Source of the DNA: Parasedimentitalea maritima
Lineage (GTDB): Bacteria; Pseudomonadota; Alphaproteobacteria; Rhodobacterales; Rhodobacteraceae
Assembly: GCF_005771405.1 (NCBI RefSeq)
Contig: NZ_VAUA01000006.1
Span: forward strand, 145,251-209,250
DNA: 64,000 nt
Direction: 5' to 3'
Under the pieces are notes generated by a model. It made no database searches, was not told the DNA's origin, and saw only the letters and a program-made list of their open reading frames with translations. The position numbers and the translations under genes were made by a program. Below, in pieces: positions 34,758-43,188 of this stretch (position 1 is the first letter of the stretch; each line of letters begins with the position of its first letter).

Positions 34758-34808
34758 TGGAACGTTCCAGTTGGACTATTTGTAATTATGGAACGTTCCA
34801 ATTGTCAA
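34758..34808 (-). promoter_or_regulatory. Promoter with two LacI-type operators
   Basis: Read on the minus strand, TTGACA (34808-34803) and TACAAA (34784-34779) with an 18-bp spacer form a sigma70-type promoter. TGGAACGTTCCA, a perfect 12-bp palindrome with central CG, occurs at 34789-34800 inside the spacer and again at 34758-34769 just downstream of the expected start. The centres are 31 bp apart, three helical turns. This is the classic layout for LacI-family repression, and the operon's own LacI gene (19551-20558) is the likely partner. Confidence 0.75.
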
Positions 34809-35045
34809 TAGAGTTTTCAGATTTCCGCCGTAGCCATACTAATCCTGCTCTGATGGCCTAAAGAAGGTTTCCATTGCAGTCTTTTGTGCGCGCAGGGGTG
34901 CATCCATGGCTAGCGAGAAACCAAACAGGCGAAAATCTATTTCGTAAGCCTGCAGTCAGCTCAAAATTGATAGGTTCTGAAACTGTAAAGCAGAGAGCTC
35001 AAGCCGCAGCCTGAAGTCTCTGGTGCGTATCAGAGATTCCACATT

Positions 35046-36071
35046 TTAAACTTTGTAGTAGTCGCGATACCACTCAACAAAGTTTCGGACACCGGTCACA
35101 ACATCCACTTTAGCACAGACCCCGGTCAGGTCTTGCAATAGTCCCGCATCGGCCCATGTGGCCGGAACATCGCCGGCTTGCATGTCCAACATGTTCTTAC
35201 GCGCTTCTACTCCAATAGCTGTTTCGATTGCGCTGATGTAATCCATCAACGGAGTCGGAGCATTAGCGCCGATATTTACACTGCGAAACGGTGCGACTGG
35301 GCTGAGGCTATCGCGATCTGAAACCGGAGTATCTCCGGGCACGGCTTCAATCAATCCGCAAATACCAGCAATCAAATCATCGATGTAAGTGAAATCACGG
35401 CTCATGCGGCCATGGTTATACACGTCGATCGCTTCGCCAGCGAGCATCGCACGGGTGAATTTGAACAAGGCCATATCGGGACGGCCCCAAGGTCCATAGA
35501 CCGTGAAAAACCGAAACATCGTGGTGGGTAGTTGATACAAATGCGCATAGGAATGCGCCATCGACTCTGTCGCCTTCTTGGTGGCGGCATAAAAGGACAT
35601 CTGCGTTTCGACCTGCATCCGTTCGTTAAACGGCATTTCGGTATTGGCGCCATAGACGGATGACGTCGACGCCAGCAACATATGAGCAGGTGGATGGGCG
35701 CGGCCTGCCTCGAGCAATTCGAAAGTACCGACCAAATTGGACTCCACATAGTCGCGGGGCGCATCAATGGAGTGACGGACACCTGCCTGAGCAGCCAGAT
35801 GCACCACTGCATCGGGTTGATGTTCAGCAAACAATTGCATCAACAACCCTGGATCTTCTAGCTTGCCAATTACAGGAATGAATTCAGCATTCTCTTGCAA
35901 GACCGCATGGCGGCGTTCTTTCAATGTGACGTCGTAGTATGGCGACAGGCAATCCAGCCCAATCACTCGCCAACCGTCTGCCAGTAACCGGGCCGAAAGA
36001 TGATAACCGATAAAGCCGGCGGAACCCGTGACAAGCGCGGTACGGGGCGGGGAGAGCTTTTGATCCAACAT
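35046..36071 (-). CDS. NAD-dependent epimerase, UDP-glucuronate 4-epimerase type
   Basis: 341 residues, extended SDR. GSAGFIGYHLSARLL binds NAD, DCLSPYYDVTLKERR follows, and the catalytic Ser/Tyr/Lys are in STSSVYG and FYAATKKATE (YxxxK). GPWGRPDMALFKFTRAML is characteristic of UDP-glucuronate 4-epimerases, which make UDP-galacturonate for surface polysaccharide. The gene stands alone between the sugar operon and the peptide operon. The 244 bp before it (34802-35045) hold no recognisable gene. Confidence 0.88.
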   Translation of the reverse strand: MLDQKLSPPRTALVTGSAGFIGYHLSARLLADGWRVIGLDCLSPYYDVTLKERRHAVLQENAEFIPVIGKLEDPGLLMQLFAEHQPDAVVHLAAQAGVRHSIDAPRDYVESNLVGTFELLEAGRAHPPAHMLLASTSSVYGANTEMPFNERMQVETQMSFYAATKKATESMAHSYAHLYQLPTTMFRFFTVYGPWGRPDMALFKFTRAMLAGEAIDVYNHGRMSRDFTYIDDLIAGICGLIEAVPGDTPVSDRDSLSPVAPFRSVNIGANAPTPLMDYISAIETAIGVEARKNMLDMQAGDVPATWADAGLLQDLTGVCAKVDVVTGVRNFVEWYRDYYKV

Positions 36072-36209
36072 GAGCTTTGACTGCCGCTATTTTCATTTGG
36101 TTGCAACGAGAAAGAGATTACTCGCACTATTGCACACAAAGAATAAGAACCAAACGGAGCAACAGGAGCTAAAACACAGCCACTAGCCTAGTGGGCCATT
36201 TTGATGGGT

Positions 36210-37589
36210 TCAAGGTGCTCCTGTTCCGATATCCCAAAACAGGCCAGCCATGAGGCGTAGGGAATCTTGGCAAACCGCCTTTAAAACATGCTCGTTTGGT
36301 GCGTGCTGTGAGCAGCCGAGATAACTGTGCGGCACCCAGACGGTCGGTAGACCAAGGATATCCGCAAAACAATCGTTGGGCAAAGAACCGGCAAGGTTGG
36401 GCAGGATATGTGGCTTCTGACCACTGGTTCGGGTCAGAGAGTCTTCGACATATTTCACCCAGGGGTTGGCTGGGTCAAGACGGGTTGCGGGAAAGAATGC
36501 ACGTTCGTGTTGCTCGATCTGTACCTGTTGAAACCCGTGTTGATCAAGATGTCGGCGCAGCGCGGGCAAGATGTCTTCGGGCTTGGTCCCCACCACATAG
36601 CGCAATTGGCAAGTGGCGCATGCCTTGGCAGCAATCGCATTCACTGGCGCCTCGGGAACCCCGCTTGTCATCGCCAGTATTGCAAAGGAATTCCACCCGT
36701 AGACCCGTTCATTTGGCGTCAGATTTTCCTCGCCCCAGTCGTCATCCACCTTTGGATCGTTGCCGTCATTAACAGGCAACTCACTTATTGCGGCGCGGAT
36801 ATCATCGGTGAGGCTGGTTGGGCGCCACGCGGGAATTTGGATTTGGCCCCGTGCGTCGCAGATCGAGGCAATGGCATGTGAAAGGATGATGGCTGGATCT
36901 GCCAACAGACCGCCCCAATTGCCGGAGTGATGCGCCCCTTCACGCAAGTCCAGGGTCAAGTCAAATGATATGCCACCCCGCGCGCCCATGAACATGGTTG
37001 CACGATCCGGCTGCAGCCGTGGCCCATCCGAGGCAATCAGGACATCGGATTTCAGGCGGTCTTTATTGGCTTTCATAAATTCAGCCAAACCGGGTGAACC
37101 TATCTCCTCGCTCATCTCGATCACGATTTTTACGTTAAAGCCCAACCTGCCACGTACTGCCAGAACGGACTCGAGTGCAGCGAGGTTGATGAGATGCTGA
37201 ACCTTGTTGTCGGCTGTACCACGGCCATACAGACGATCCCCTTGTTCCATCAACTCAAACGGACGCAACCCTTCGCGCCATTGTTCGGTCTGGGCCAAGA
37301 CAACGTCACCATGCCCGTAGGTCAGGATTGTCGGCAAGGAAGGGTCTTCAATCCGGGCGCCGGTTAAAATGGGGCCGCCGCCGGCGTCTGGGTTTTTATG
37401 CAGGACGCACTCAAACCCCAATGCTTCAAGCCGAGGTACCATAGCATCGGTCAGGTACTGCCCCAGTATGGGGGCTTGGTCCGGGTTCTGGCTCTCTGTC
37501 TCGAAAGCCACTAGCGCGGCCAGGTCGGTGAAAAATTCACCACCTTGGAAATAGGTTTCTACTTGCTCCAACGCATTGTTACGGCTCAT
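36210..37589 (-). CDS. M20 family metallopeptidase (dipeptidase type)
   Basis: 459 residues. Zinc-ligand motifs in order are YGHGDVV, GRGTADNK, MSEEIGSPG, ASDGP and a late His in QHAPNEHV. A lid domain is inserted around residues 205-330. The length and the DNK form match M20 dipeptidases such as Cys-Gly or carnosine dipeptidases rather than ArgE. It overlaps the gamma-glutamyltransferase by 4 bp and closes the peptide-transporter operon, so it would split the dipeptide (for example Cys-Gly) that is left after gamma-glutamyl removal. No signal peptide, so cytoplasmic. Confidence 0.88.
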   Translation of the reverse strand: MSRNNALEQVETYFQGGEFFTDLAALVAFETESQNPDQAPILGQYLTDAMVPRLEALGFECVLHKNPDAGGGPILTGARIEDPSLPTILTYGHGDVVLAQTEQWREGLRPFELMEQGDRLYGRGTADNKVQHLINLAALESVLAVRGRLGFNVKIVIEMSEEIGSPGLAEFMKANKDRLKSDVLIASDGPRLQPDRATMFMGARGGISFDLTLDLREGAHHSGNWGGLLADPAIILSHAIASICDARGQIQIPAWRPTSLTDDIRAAISELPVNDGNDPKVDDDWGEENLTPNERVYGWNSFAILAMTSGVPEAPVNAIAAKACATCQLRYVVGTKPEDILPALRRHLDQHGFQQVQIEQHERAFFPATRLDPANPWVKYVEDSLTRTSGQKPHILPNLAGSLPNDCFADILGLPTVWVPHSYLGCSQHAPNEHVLKAVCQDSLRLMAGLFWDIGTGAP

Positions 37590-39169
37590 TGCGTAACCTC
37601 CTGCTCATGTATTGCGTCGCCCCACGGCGACATTATTTCTGTACAGCCCGAGTTCATTCCCTTCCGCCGCATGACCCCAGCCGGGCAGGCAAAAGCATAA
37701 GGAAAGACGGTTCGGCGCGTGGTGGTCACCGGATGCTCAGCGGTAAGCGCAGAAATTACGTCAGGTGGCAGGCTTTCATCTGCCATAATTCGTTCCCCCC
37801 CTGAGACATCAATCCTCGCCTGATGAAACGCAGCAGCTAGATCCATGTCAAAATCGGTGGCAAAACTGCTGAGCTGGGCTACGGCTGAAACAATTTTGCG
37901 CCCCCCCGAAGCGCCAAAGGCAAAGCGAGTGTCATTCTTTTCACCAATCACCGGGCAAACGTTCATCAAACAAGGCTTACCGCCGGCAAGCGAGTTTGGC
38001 CGTCCCTGCACCGGATCAAACCACATGATACCGTTGTTCATGACAAACCCTGTGGAGGGAGAGACAACCCGACTGCCAAATATCGACAGCAACGTCTGGG
38101 TTTGTGTCACCATATTTCCGTCACGGTCGACCACCGAAAAATGTGTGGTACAGCCCTCAGCACCGGGGGCCTCGCCATCGTGGCCCATATGGGCCTGCCG
38201 GTCTGCGTAGGCCGACTTTAACCCTGCGGCATAGGCTGTAAAGGCCCCTGCCCCCGGCACTGCGCCTGGCATGTTCGCCTGTTCCATCACCCCCAATGCA
38301 TGACGGAAAGTGGGCCCAGCTGTCAGACCTGGTAGTGCGTGAAACTGTGACTCCCGATAGGCAAAGGTAAGTGCATCAGCAAAATGGGCATGATAACTCC
38401 GCATATCCTGCATCGACAAGCAGCCGCCTTTGGCCTGCACATCCTTGACCATGGCCTCACCCAGATCGCCTTCATATAGATCCCGCGCGCCTTTATCTGC
38501 CAATTGTTGCAAGCTGGCTGCCTGCACCGATTGATCCAGCCGTTTTTCCGCAAGTGCCGTCCAGCCAGTAATTGTTGGCCACTGGCCATCTTCCAAAAAT
38601 AGCTGCGCGGCATCTGAATCCTGGGCCAAGGCACGAGTGGTCGAGGCAATGATCAGGGCTGCATACCAATCAACCAGCAGTCCTTCTTGGGCAAATTCGA
38701 TAGCTGGCGTCAGCAGTTCTGCCCAGGGCATTTTGCCATAGCGCGCATGCATCTTACCCATGCCATCAACCACGCCGGGCACTGCGATGGATGTTGCGCC
38801 CTGCAGGTTTCGATCATCCACCACATGTTCCCAAGGGAAAAGGTCGCCTGCCTGCCCTGCCCCGCTCAACGGATAGTTGGCCGGGTCCAGCGCTGCAGGG
38901 GAGCGCATACCATAATTCAACGCTTGTGCTTTGCCATCTTCTGCCCGCCATAACATCAGTGCACCACCCCCTGCCGGGCCGCTCATCCAGGGTTCTAGCA
39001 CACCAATAGCAAAGGATGTCGCCACAGCTGCGTCGACTGCATTACCACCGGCGGCAAGAACCTGGGCACCAACCTCAGCCGCCAGGCTATGCTGAGCGGC
39101 AACAACACCGTATTCAGTTTCAATGACTGTTTTGGTGGTGGTTTGACTGCGCGATAGGCTGGAACGCAT
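37586..39169 (-). CDS. Gamma-glutamyltransferase family protein, cytoplasmic form
   Basis: 527 residues from ATG 39169, preceded by AAAGGA. The frame upstream has no such site. N-terminal landmarks are GGNAVDAAVAT and SGPAGGG. The autoprocessing nucleophile is the first Thr of TTHFSVVDRDGN (Thr341). GGGRK-like ASGGRKIVSA closes the small subunit. The family cleaves gamma-glutamyl bonds, classically in glutathione. Unlike periplasmic Ggt, no signal peptide is present, so substrate must first be imported, which fits the dpp-like transporter of the same operon. Some family members act on beta-lactam side chains or other N-acyl groups, so glutathione is an inference. Confidence 0.85.
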   Translation of the reverse strand: MRSSLSRSQTTTKTVIETEYGVVAAQHSLAAEVGAQVLAAGGNAVDAAVATSFAIGVLEPWMSGPAGGGALMLWRAEDGKAQALNYGMRSPAALDPANYPLSGAGQAGDLFPWEHVVDDRNLQGATSIAVPGVVDGMGKMHARYGKMPWAELLTPAIEFAQEGLLVDWYAALIIASTTRALAQDSDAAQLFLEDGQWPTITGWTALAEKRLDQSVQAASLQQLADKGARDLYEGDLGEAMVKDVQAKGGCLSMQDMRSYHAHFADALTFAYRESQFHALPGLTAGPTFRHALGVMEQANMPGAVPGAGAFTAYAAGLKSAYADRQAHMGHDGEAPGAEGCTTHFSVVDRDGNMVTQTQTLLSIFGSRVVSPSTGFVMNNGIMWFDPVQGRPNSLAGGKPCLMNVCPVIGEKNDTRFAFGASGGRKIVSAVAQLSSFATDFDMDLAAAFHQARIDVSGGERIMADESLPPDVISALTAEHPVTTTRRTVFPYAFACPAGVMRRKGMNSGCTEIMSPWGDAIHEQEVTQ

Positions 39170-39224
39170 TGAGCGTCCTTTCTTGGGATAAAGACAAACG
39201 TTGAGGAAAGCGGTGTCCGATGCC

Positions 39225-40190
39225 TTATGGGCTATGCAAGTGGCATTCGATCCTGCCGTTCGGATCAAACAAAGGCGTTGGCCGCTTTGATTTGCACAGA
39301 TCCGAAGCGGCAGGACAGCGTGGATGAAAATGGCATCCCTCAGGTGGCGCAATTGGGTTGGGATAAGACATGCCAAGATGGGTGTCCGGAATGCCAAGCT
39401 CAGGTTCTGGTGTAAGGACGGATTTCAGCAAAGCATCTGTATAGGGATGGCGCGCGGCATCGAATAAGCCTCCAACGCTGGCTTCTTCGACAATACGTCC
39501 AAGATACATCACCGCCACGCGCGTCGCCAAATGTTCGATCACCGCCAAATTGTGACTGATGAACAAATACGTGAGGCCAAATTCCTGACGCAACTCGTTC
39601 AACAGGTTCAGGATCTGGCTCTGTACGGACACATCCAGCGCCGAGGTTGGCTCATCGCAAATGACAATCTCGGGTTTCATGATCAGGGCCCGAGCAATAG
39701 CGACCCGCTGACGCTGTCCGCCTGACATCTGGCTGGGATAATTGTTCATCACCCGCGCAGGCAGGCCGACAATATCCAGGATCTCACGAACGGATTTTTG
39801 TCGACTGGCCTCATCTCCAATGCCATGCACACGCAGGGGTAGCGCTATGATATCATAGATATTTTTGCGTGGGTTTAGCGAGGAATACGGATCTTGAAAG
39901 ATTGGCTGTATCCGTCGCGCTAACGCCAAACGGTCCTGGCCACCCAAGGTTTGACCATCGACCAGGACCTCACCCGAGGTTGGAGCCTCAAGCCCAAGCA
40001 GGATCTTTGCTAGGGTAGATTTGCCACATCCGCTTTCGCCGACAAGTCCAAGCACCTCACCACGAGCCAGCTTGATCGAAACATCATTGATCGCTGTTAG
40101 CGGTTTGGATTTTCCAAACAGCCCCTGTTTAACCGAATAGGTCTTGGTCACATTGCGAAGTTCAAGAACAGGTGTGTCTGACTGGCTCAT
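39225..40190 (-). CDS. Peptide ABC transporter ATP-binding protein (DppF/GsiA type)
   Basis: 321 residues. Walker A GESGCGKST, Q-loop IQPIFQDPYSSLNPR, signature [15 protein letters not shown], Walker B IVICDEPTSALD and the oligopeptide-transporter C-terminal Cys cluster (CHFHPRCP...CKSKRPTPL...ECHL) that may bind an iron-sulfur cluster. It is one of two ATPases, overlapping the other by 4 bp. It energises uptake through the permeases at 41228 and 42141. Confidence 0.92.
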   Translation of the reverse strand: MSQSDTPVLELRNVTKTYSVKQGLFGKSKPLTAINDVSIKLARGEVLGLVGESGCGKSTLAKILLGLEAPTSGEVLVDGQTLGGQDRLALARRIQPIFQDPYSSLNPRKNIYDIIALPLRVHGIGDEASRQKSVREILDIVGLPARVMNNYPSQMSGGQRQRVAIARALIMKPEIVICDEPTSALDVSVQSQILNLLNELRQEFGLTYLFISHNLAVIEHLATRVAVMYLGRIVEEASVGGLFDAARHPYTDALLKSVLTPEPELGIPDTHLGMSYPNPIAPPEGCHFHPRCPAASDLCKSKRPTPLFDPNGRIECHLHSP

Positions 40191-41224
40191 GCGTTGGCTC
40201 CTGTAGACTGAACAGCATCGGTTTCGAGGTCATCGGGATGATGAATGCAACGGAAGGTGTGGGTCCCGGTTGGCGACGTATGCAACGGGATTGTGCCACG
40301 ACAGGCTGGGGACGCATGCTCGCAACGGGTTCGGAAGGTGCATCCTTTGACTTCGCCTACCAGCGACGGAACAATGCCGGGAATGGTGCCCAGAACGGAG
40401 CCACGTTTTGTTTTACCCGGCAGTGGAATACAGCGCAGTAACCCGCGCGTGTAAGGATGGGATGGGGCGGCGAATATCTCGTCAACCGGCCCGGTTTCGA
40501 CCAGCTCACCTGCATACATCACAGCCACCTTGTCAGCGACCCGTGCAACCACACCCAGATCGTGGGTGATCAGAATCATCGCCATGTTCATTTCGCGCTG
40601 CAATTCCGCCAACAGCCGCAGGATTTGCGCCTGAATGGTGACATCCAGCGCGGTTGTTGGCTCATCCGCGATGATCAATTCCGGTTCACACATCAATGCC
40701 ATTGCGATCATTACCCGCTGTCGTAATCCGCCAGACAGCTGGTGCGGATACTGGGACAACCGGCTTTCAGCAGCGGTGATGCCGACCTTCTCCAGCAGTT
40801 CGATGGCGCGCGCCCGTGCCTTTTTCCGATTGGTGCTACCATGCAGGGTCAAGGCCTCCATCAGCTGATCCCCAATGGTGTAGGCCGGGTTCAACGAAGT
40901 CATCGGCTCTTGGAAAATCATCGACATACGGGCACCGCGCAAATTGCGCATGGTGCGGGCACTGGCCGTGGTCAGTTCAACTTCGTCGAACTCCATCCGG
41001 TCGGCCCGCGGGGTTATGTTTTTGCCCAGTAACCCCATCAACGCCAGCGAAGTCAACGACTTACCAGATCCACTTTCGCCCACGATGCACAGTGTCTCAC
41101 CGCGTTTTAGGTCGAAACTGATGCCACGCACCGCATGTAGCGTGCCAGCAGCAGTGGGAATGTCGATTGTAAGATTGTTGATTGACAATAAGGGGATGTC
41201 CTGGCGGGAATTGTTCTGCGACAT
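40187..41224 (-). CDS. Peptide ABC transporter ATP-binding protein (DppD type)
   Basis: 345 residues. Walker A GESGSGKSL, Q-loop MIFQEPMTSLNP, signature LSGGLRQRVMIAMAL, Walker B IIADEPTTALD and switch His in LITHDLG. The C-terminal Cys cluster (CTFRTRCEHASPAC) is that of the Dpp/Opp family. Walker A ends in Ser-Leu instead of the common Ser-Thr, as in several Dpp proteins. Confidence 0.92.
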   Translation of the reverse strand: MSQNNSRQDIPLLSINNLTIDIPTAAGTLHAVRGISFDLKRGETLCIVGESGSGKSLTSLALMGLLGKNITPRADRMEFDEVELTTASARTMRNLRGARMSMIFQEPMTSLNPAYTIGDQLMEALTLHGSTNRKKARARAIELLEKVGITAAESRLSQYPHQLSGGLRQRVMIAMALMCEPELIIADEPTTALDVTIQAQILRLLAELQREMNMAMILITHDLGVVARVADKVAVMYAGELVETGPVDEIFAAPSHPYTRGLLRCIPLPGKTKRGSVLGTIPGIVPSLVGEVKGCTFRTRCEHASPACRGTIPLHTSPTGTHTFRCIHHPDDLETDAVQSTGANA

Positions 41225-41227
41225 GGG

Positions 41228-42139
41228 TCAGCTCCGGTTTTCAGGGGCAGTGACGTCACGCAGACCATCGCCCATCAGATTGATTGCCAGCACCAGCACG
41301 AAAAGCACCGCACCGGGGATCAACACCAGCCAGGGTTCGAACAGCATCATGTTTTTGCCTTCTGACACCATCAGTCCCCAGGACGGAGTCGGAGGCTGCA
41401 CCCCCAGACCCAGGAACGATAGGGTTGCCTCTAGAAGAATGGCATGGGCCATCTCCAGCGTGATCACGACGATCAGATTATTCAGAATATTGGGCATGAT
41501 TTCAGACAGCAGGATCCGAGGGGTCGAGGCCCCAATCGCCTGCGCTGCGGAGACATATTCCCGCCCCCTTACCTGTAATGTCGAGGCGCGCATGACCACC
41601 GCAAACCGATCCCACAACAAGAGCCCCAGCACACCAATAACCACTTGCAAGGACCCGCCCAGAATGGCCACGACGGCCAGCGCCACCAGTACCACCGGCA
41701 TCGCAAGTCGTACGTTGATCAGAAAGGTAACAACTGCATCAGTGCGGCCCCCAAAATATCCGGCTGCGACACCCATTGCAGTACCGATGGTGCCTGAAAT
41801 CAATGCCGCCACAAAGCCGATAAGCAGCGAAACTCGGGCGCCGTAGATCAACCGTGACAGGTAATCCCTGCCTAGATGGTCGGTACCCAGAATATGCTCC
41901 CAGGTGCCGCCCAGAAACACTGGCGGTTTCATTCGCGCCAACAGGTCCTGTGCATAGGGATCATGTGGGGCCACAACGGGAGCCAACAGTGCAATCACCA
42001 ATAGAACCGCCACAACCGAGGCACCAATCATCAGCCCCCGATGGCCGAAGAACCGCCGCCGCAACTGTTGACCCGGAGTGGGGCCGACGATGTCCTGCAG
42101 TAAAGGATCAACATTGTTTGTCGAAGGTGCAAGGGTCAT
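41228..42139 (-). CDS. Peptide ABC permease (DppC type)
   Basis: 303 residues. The N-terminal cytoplasmic stretch (GQQLRRRFFGHRG) is followed by the OppC-like periplasmic segment (VAPHDPYAQDLLARMKPP, HILGTDHLGRDYLSRLIYGARVSLLIG). Six membrane helices and the EAA loop SAAQAIGASTPRILLSEIMPNIL follow. One base separates it from the other permease. Confidence 0.93.
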   Translation of the reverse strand: MTLAPSTNNVDPLLQDIVGPTPGQQLRRRFFGHRGLMIGASVVAVLLVIALLAPVVAPHDPYAQDLLARMKPPVFLGGTWEHILGTDHLGRDYLSRLIYGARVSLLIGFVAALISGTIGTAMGVAAGYFGGRTDAVVTFLINVRLAMPVVLVALAVVAILGGSLQVVIGVLGLLLWDRFAVVMRASTLQVRGREYVSAAQAIGASTPRILLSEIMPNILNNLIVVITLEMAHAILLEATLSFLGLGVQPPTPSWGLMVSEGKNMMLFEPWLVLIPGAVLFVLVLAINLMGDGLRDVTAPENRS

Positions 42140-42140
42140 A

Positions 42141-43058
42141 TCAGCTGCTCCTCATACGGGGGTCAAGCCAGGCGTTGAGCACATCGGCCAGAAAGGTGAA
42201 GGTGATATAGAACATTGAAAAAACCAGGATCAGTGCCTGTACTGTCGGTAGGTCATTGCGTGAAATGCTTTCCCAGGCGAGATAGCCGGCACCATGCAGC
42301 GCAAAGATCGATTCAACGACGATAGATCCGCCCAGCATGAACCCCATCTGCACCGCAGCCAGACTGACCACCGGAATGATCGCATTACGTAGCGCATGTT
42401 TGAACATCACCCGCATTTCAGAGGCACCCTTGGCGCGCGCAGTGCGTATATAGTCCGATGACAGCACATCCAACATACCAGCCCGGGTCAGGCGCATGAT
42501 GGCAGGCATCGCGTAATAGCCCAGCACCACGGTTGGCATGATAAAGTGCCGCCAACTGTCTGTGCCTGACGGTGGCAGCCAGCGCAGCTTGATCGAAAAC
42601 GCAACAATCAGAATAAGCCCAAACCAGAATGACGGCATCGCCTGTCCGGCAACCGACAGAAACAAAGCAAACCTGTCGATGATGGAATTTGGCCGAATGG
42701 CGGCAATCACTCCCAAAGGAACAGCAGTGAGCAGTGCAAAGCTGATGCCGCATAGCCCAAGCAGCATTGTGACCGACAGGCGGTCTGCAATCAGAGATGA
42801 CACTGGCAGTTTGAAGTAATAGCTTTCACCAAAATCACCCGAAAGTGCGTTCACCAACCAGCTTGCATATTGCACTAGCATTGGCCGATCGAACCCGTAT
42901 AGCTCGCGAATGGCTACAACGTCCTGATCGGTCGCGCCTTCGCCCGCCAAGGCAATGGCGGGATCCCCCGACAGAAACAGCAAGCTAAAGCTGATGAAAG
43001 AGACGGTAAGCGCCACCAAAAAGGCCAGCCCTAGTCTTTTGAGGATGAAATTGAGCAC
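42141..43058 (-). CDS. Peptide ABC permease (DppB type)
   Basis: 305 residues with the DppB start LNFILKRLGLAFLVALTVSFISFSLLFLSGDPA, six membrane segments and the EAA loop RTARAKGASEMRVMFKHALRNAI. The start codon is GTG (43058), with GGAGG about 11 bases upstream. It is separated from the binding-protein gene by 130 bp containing a small hairpin. Confidence 0.92.
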   Translation of the reverse strand: MLNFILKRLGLAFLVALTVSFISFSLLFLSGDPAIALAGEGATDQDVVAIRELYGFDRPMLVQYASWLVNALSGDFGESYYFKLPVSSLIADRLSVTMLLGLCGISFALLTAVPLGVIAAIRPNSIIDRFALFLSVAGQAMPSFWFGLILIVAFSIKLRWLPPSGTDSWRHFIMPTVVLGYYAMPAIMRLTRAGMLDVLSSDYIRTARAKGASEMRVMFKHALRNAIIPVVSLAAVQMGFMLGGSIVVESIFALHGAGYLAWESISRNDLPTVQALILVFSMFYITFTFLADVLNAWLDPRMRSS

Positions 43059-43148
43059 GGGGAAGCAGGCCTCCGGTTGTCGTCGTCCAGCTAGATTTGC
43101 AGCAGTCCAAAAGAGCGGCTGTCAAATCCGACATAGTTTTTGGAAAGT

Positions 43149-43177
43149 AGCCCGACCACCATCAAGGCAATCGGGCT
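43149..43177 (-). other. Intercistronic hairpin between binding protein and permease
   Basis: AGCCCGA (43149-43155) pairs with TCGGGCT (43171-43177) in the 130-bp gap between the binding-protein stop and the first permease. There is no T-run on the coding strand. It probably protects the binding-protein message or limits read-through into the permeases. Confidence 0.4.
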
Positions 43178-43188
43178 GTGACAGTGGA

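Noticed and set aside
40944-41846. 300-codon plus-strand frame
   Set aside because: Antisense to two clear peptide-transporter genes and low-complexity Ser/Thr/Arg content typical of a shadow frame.
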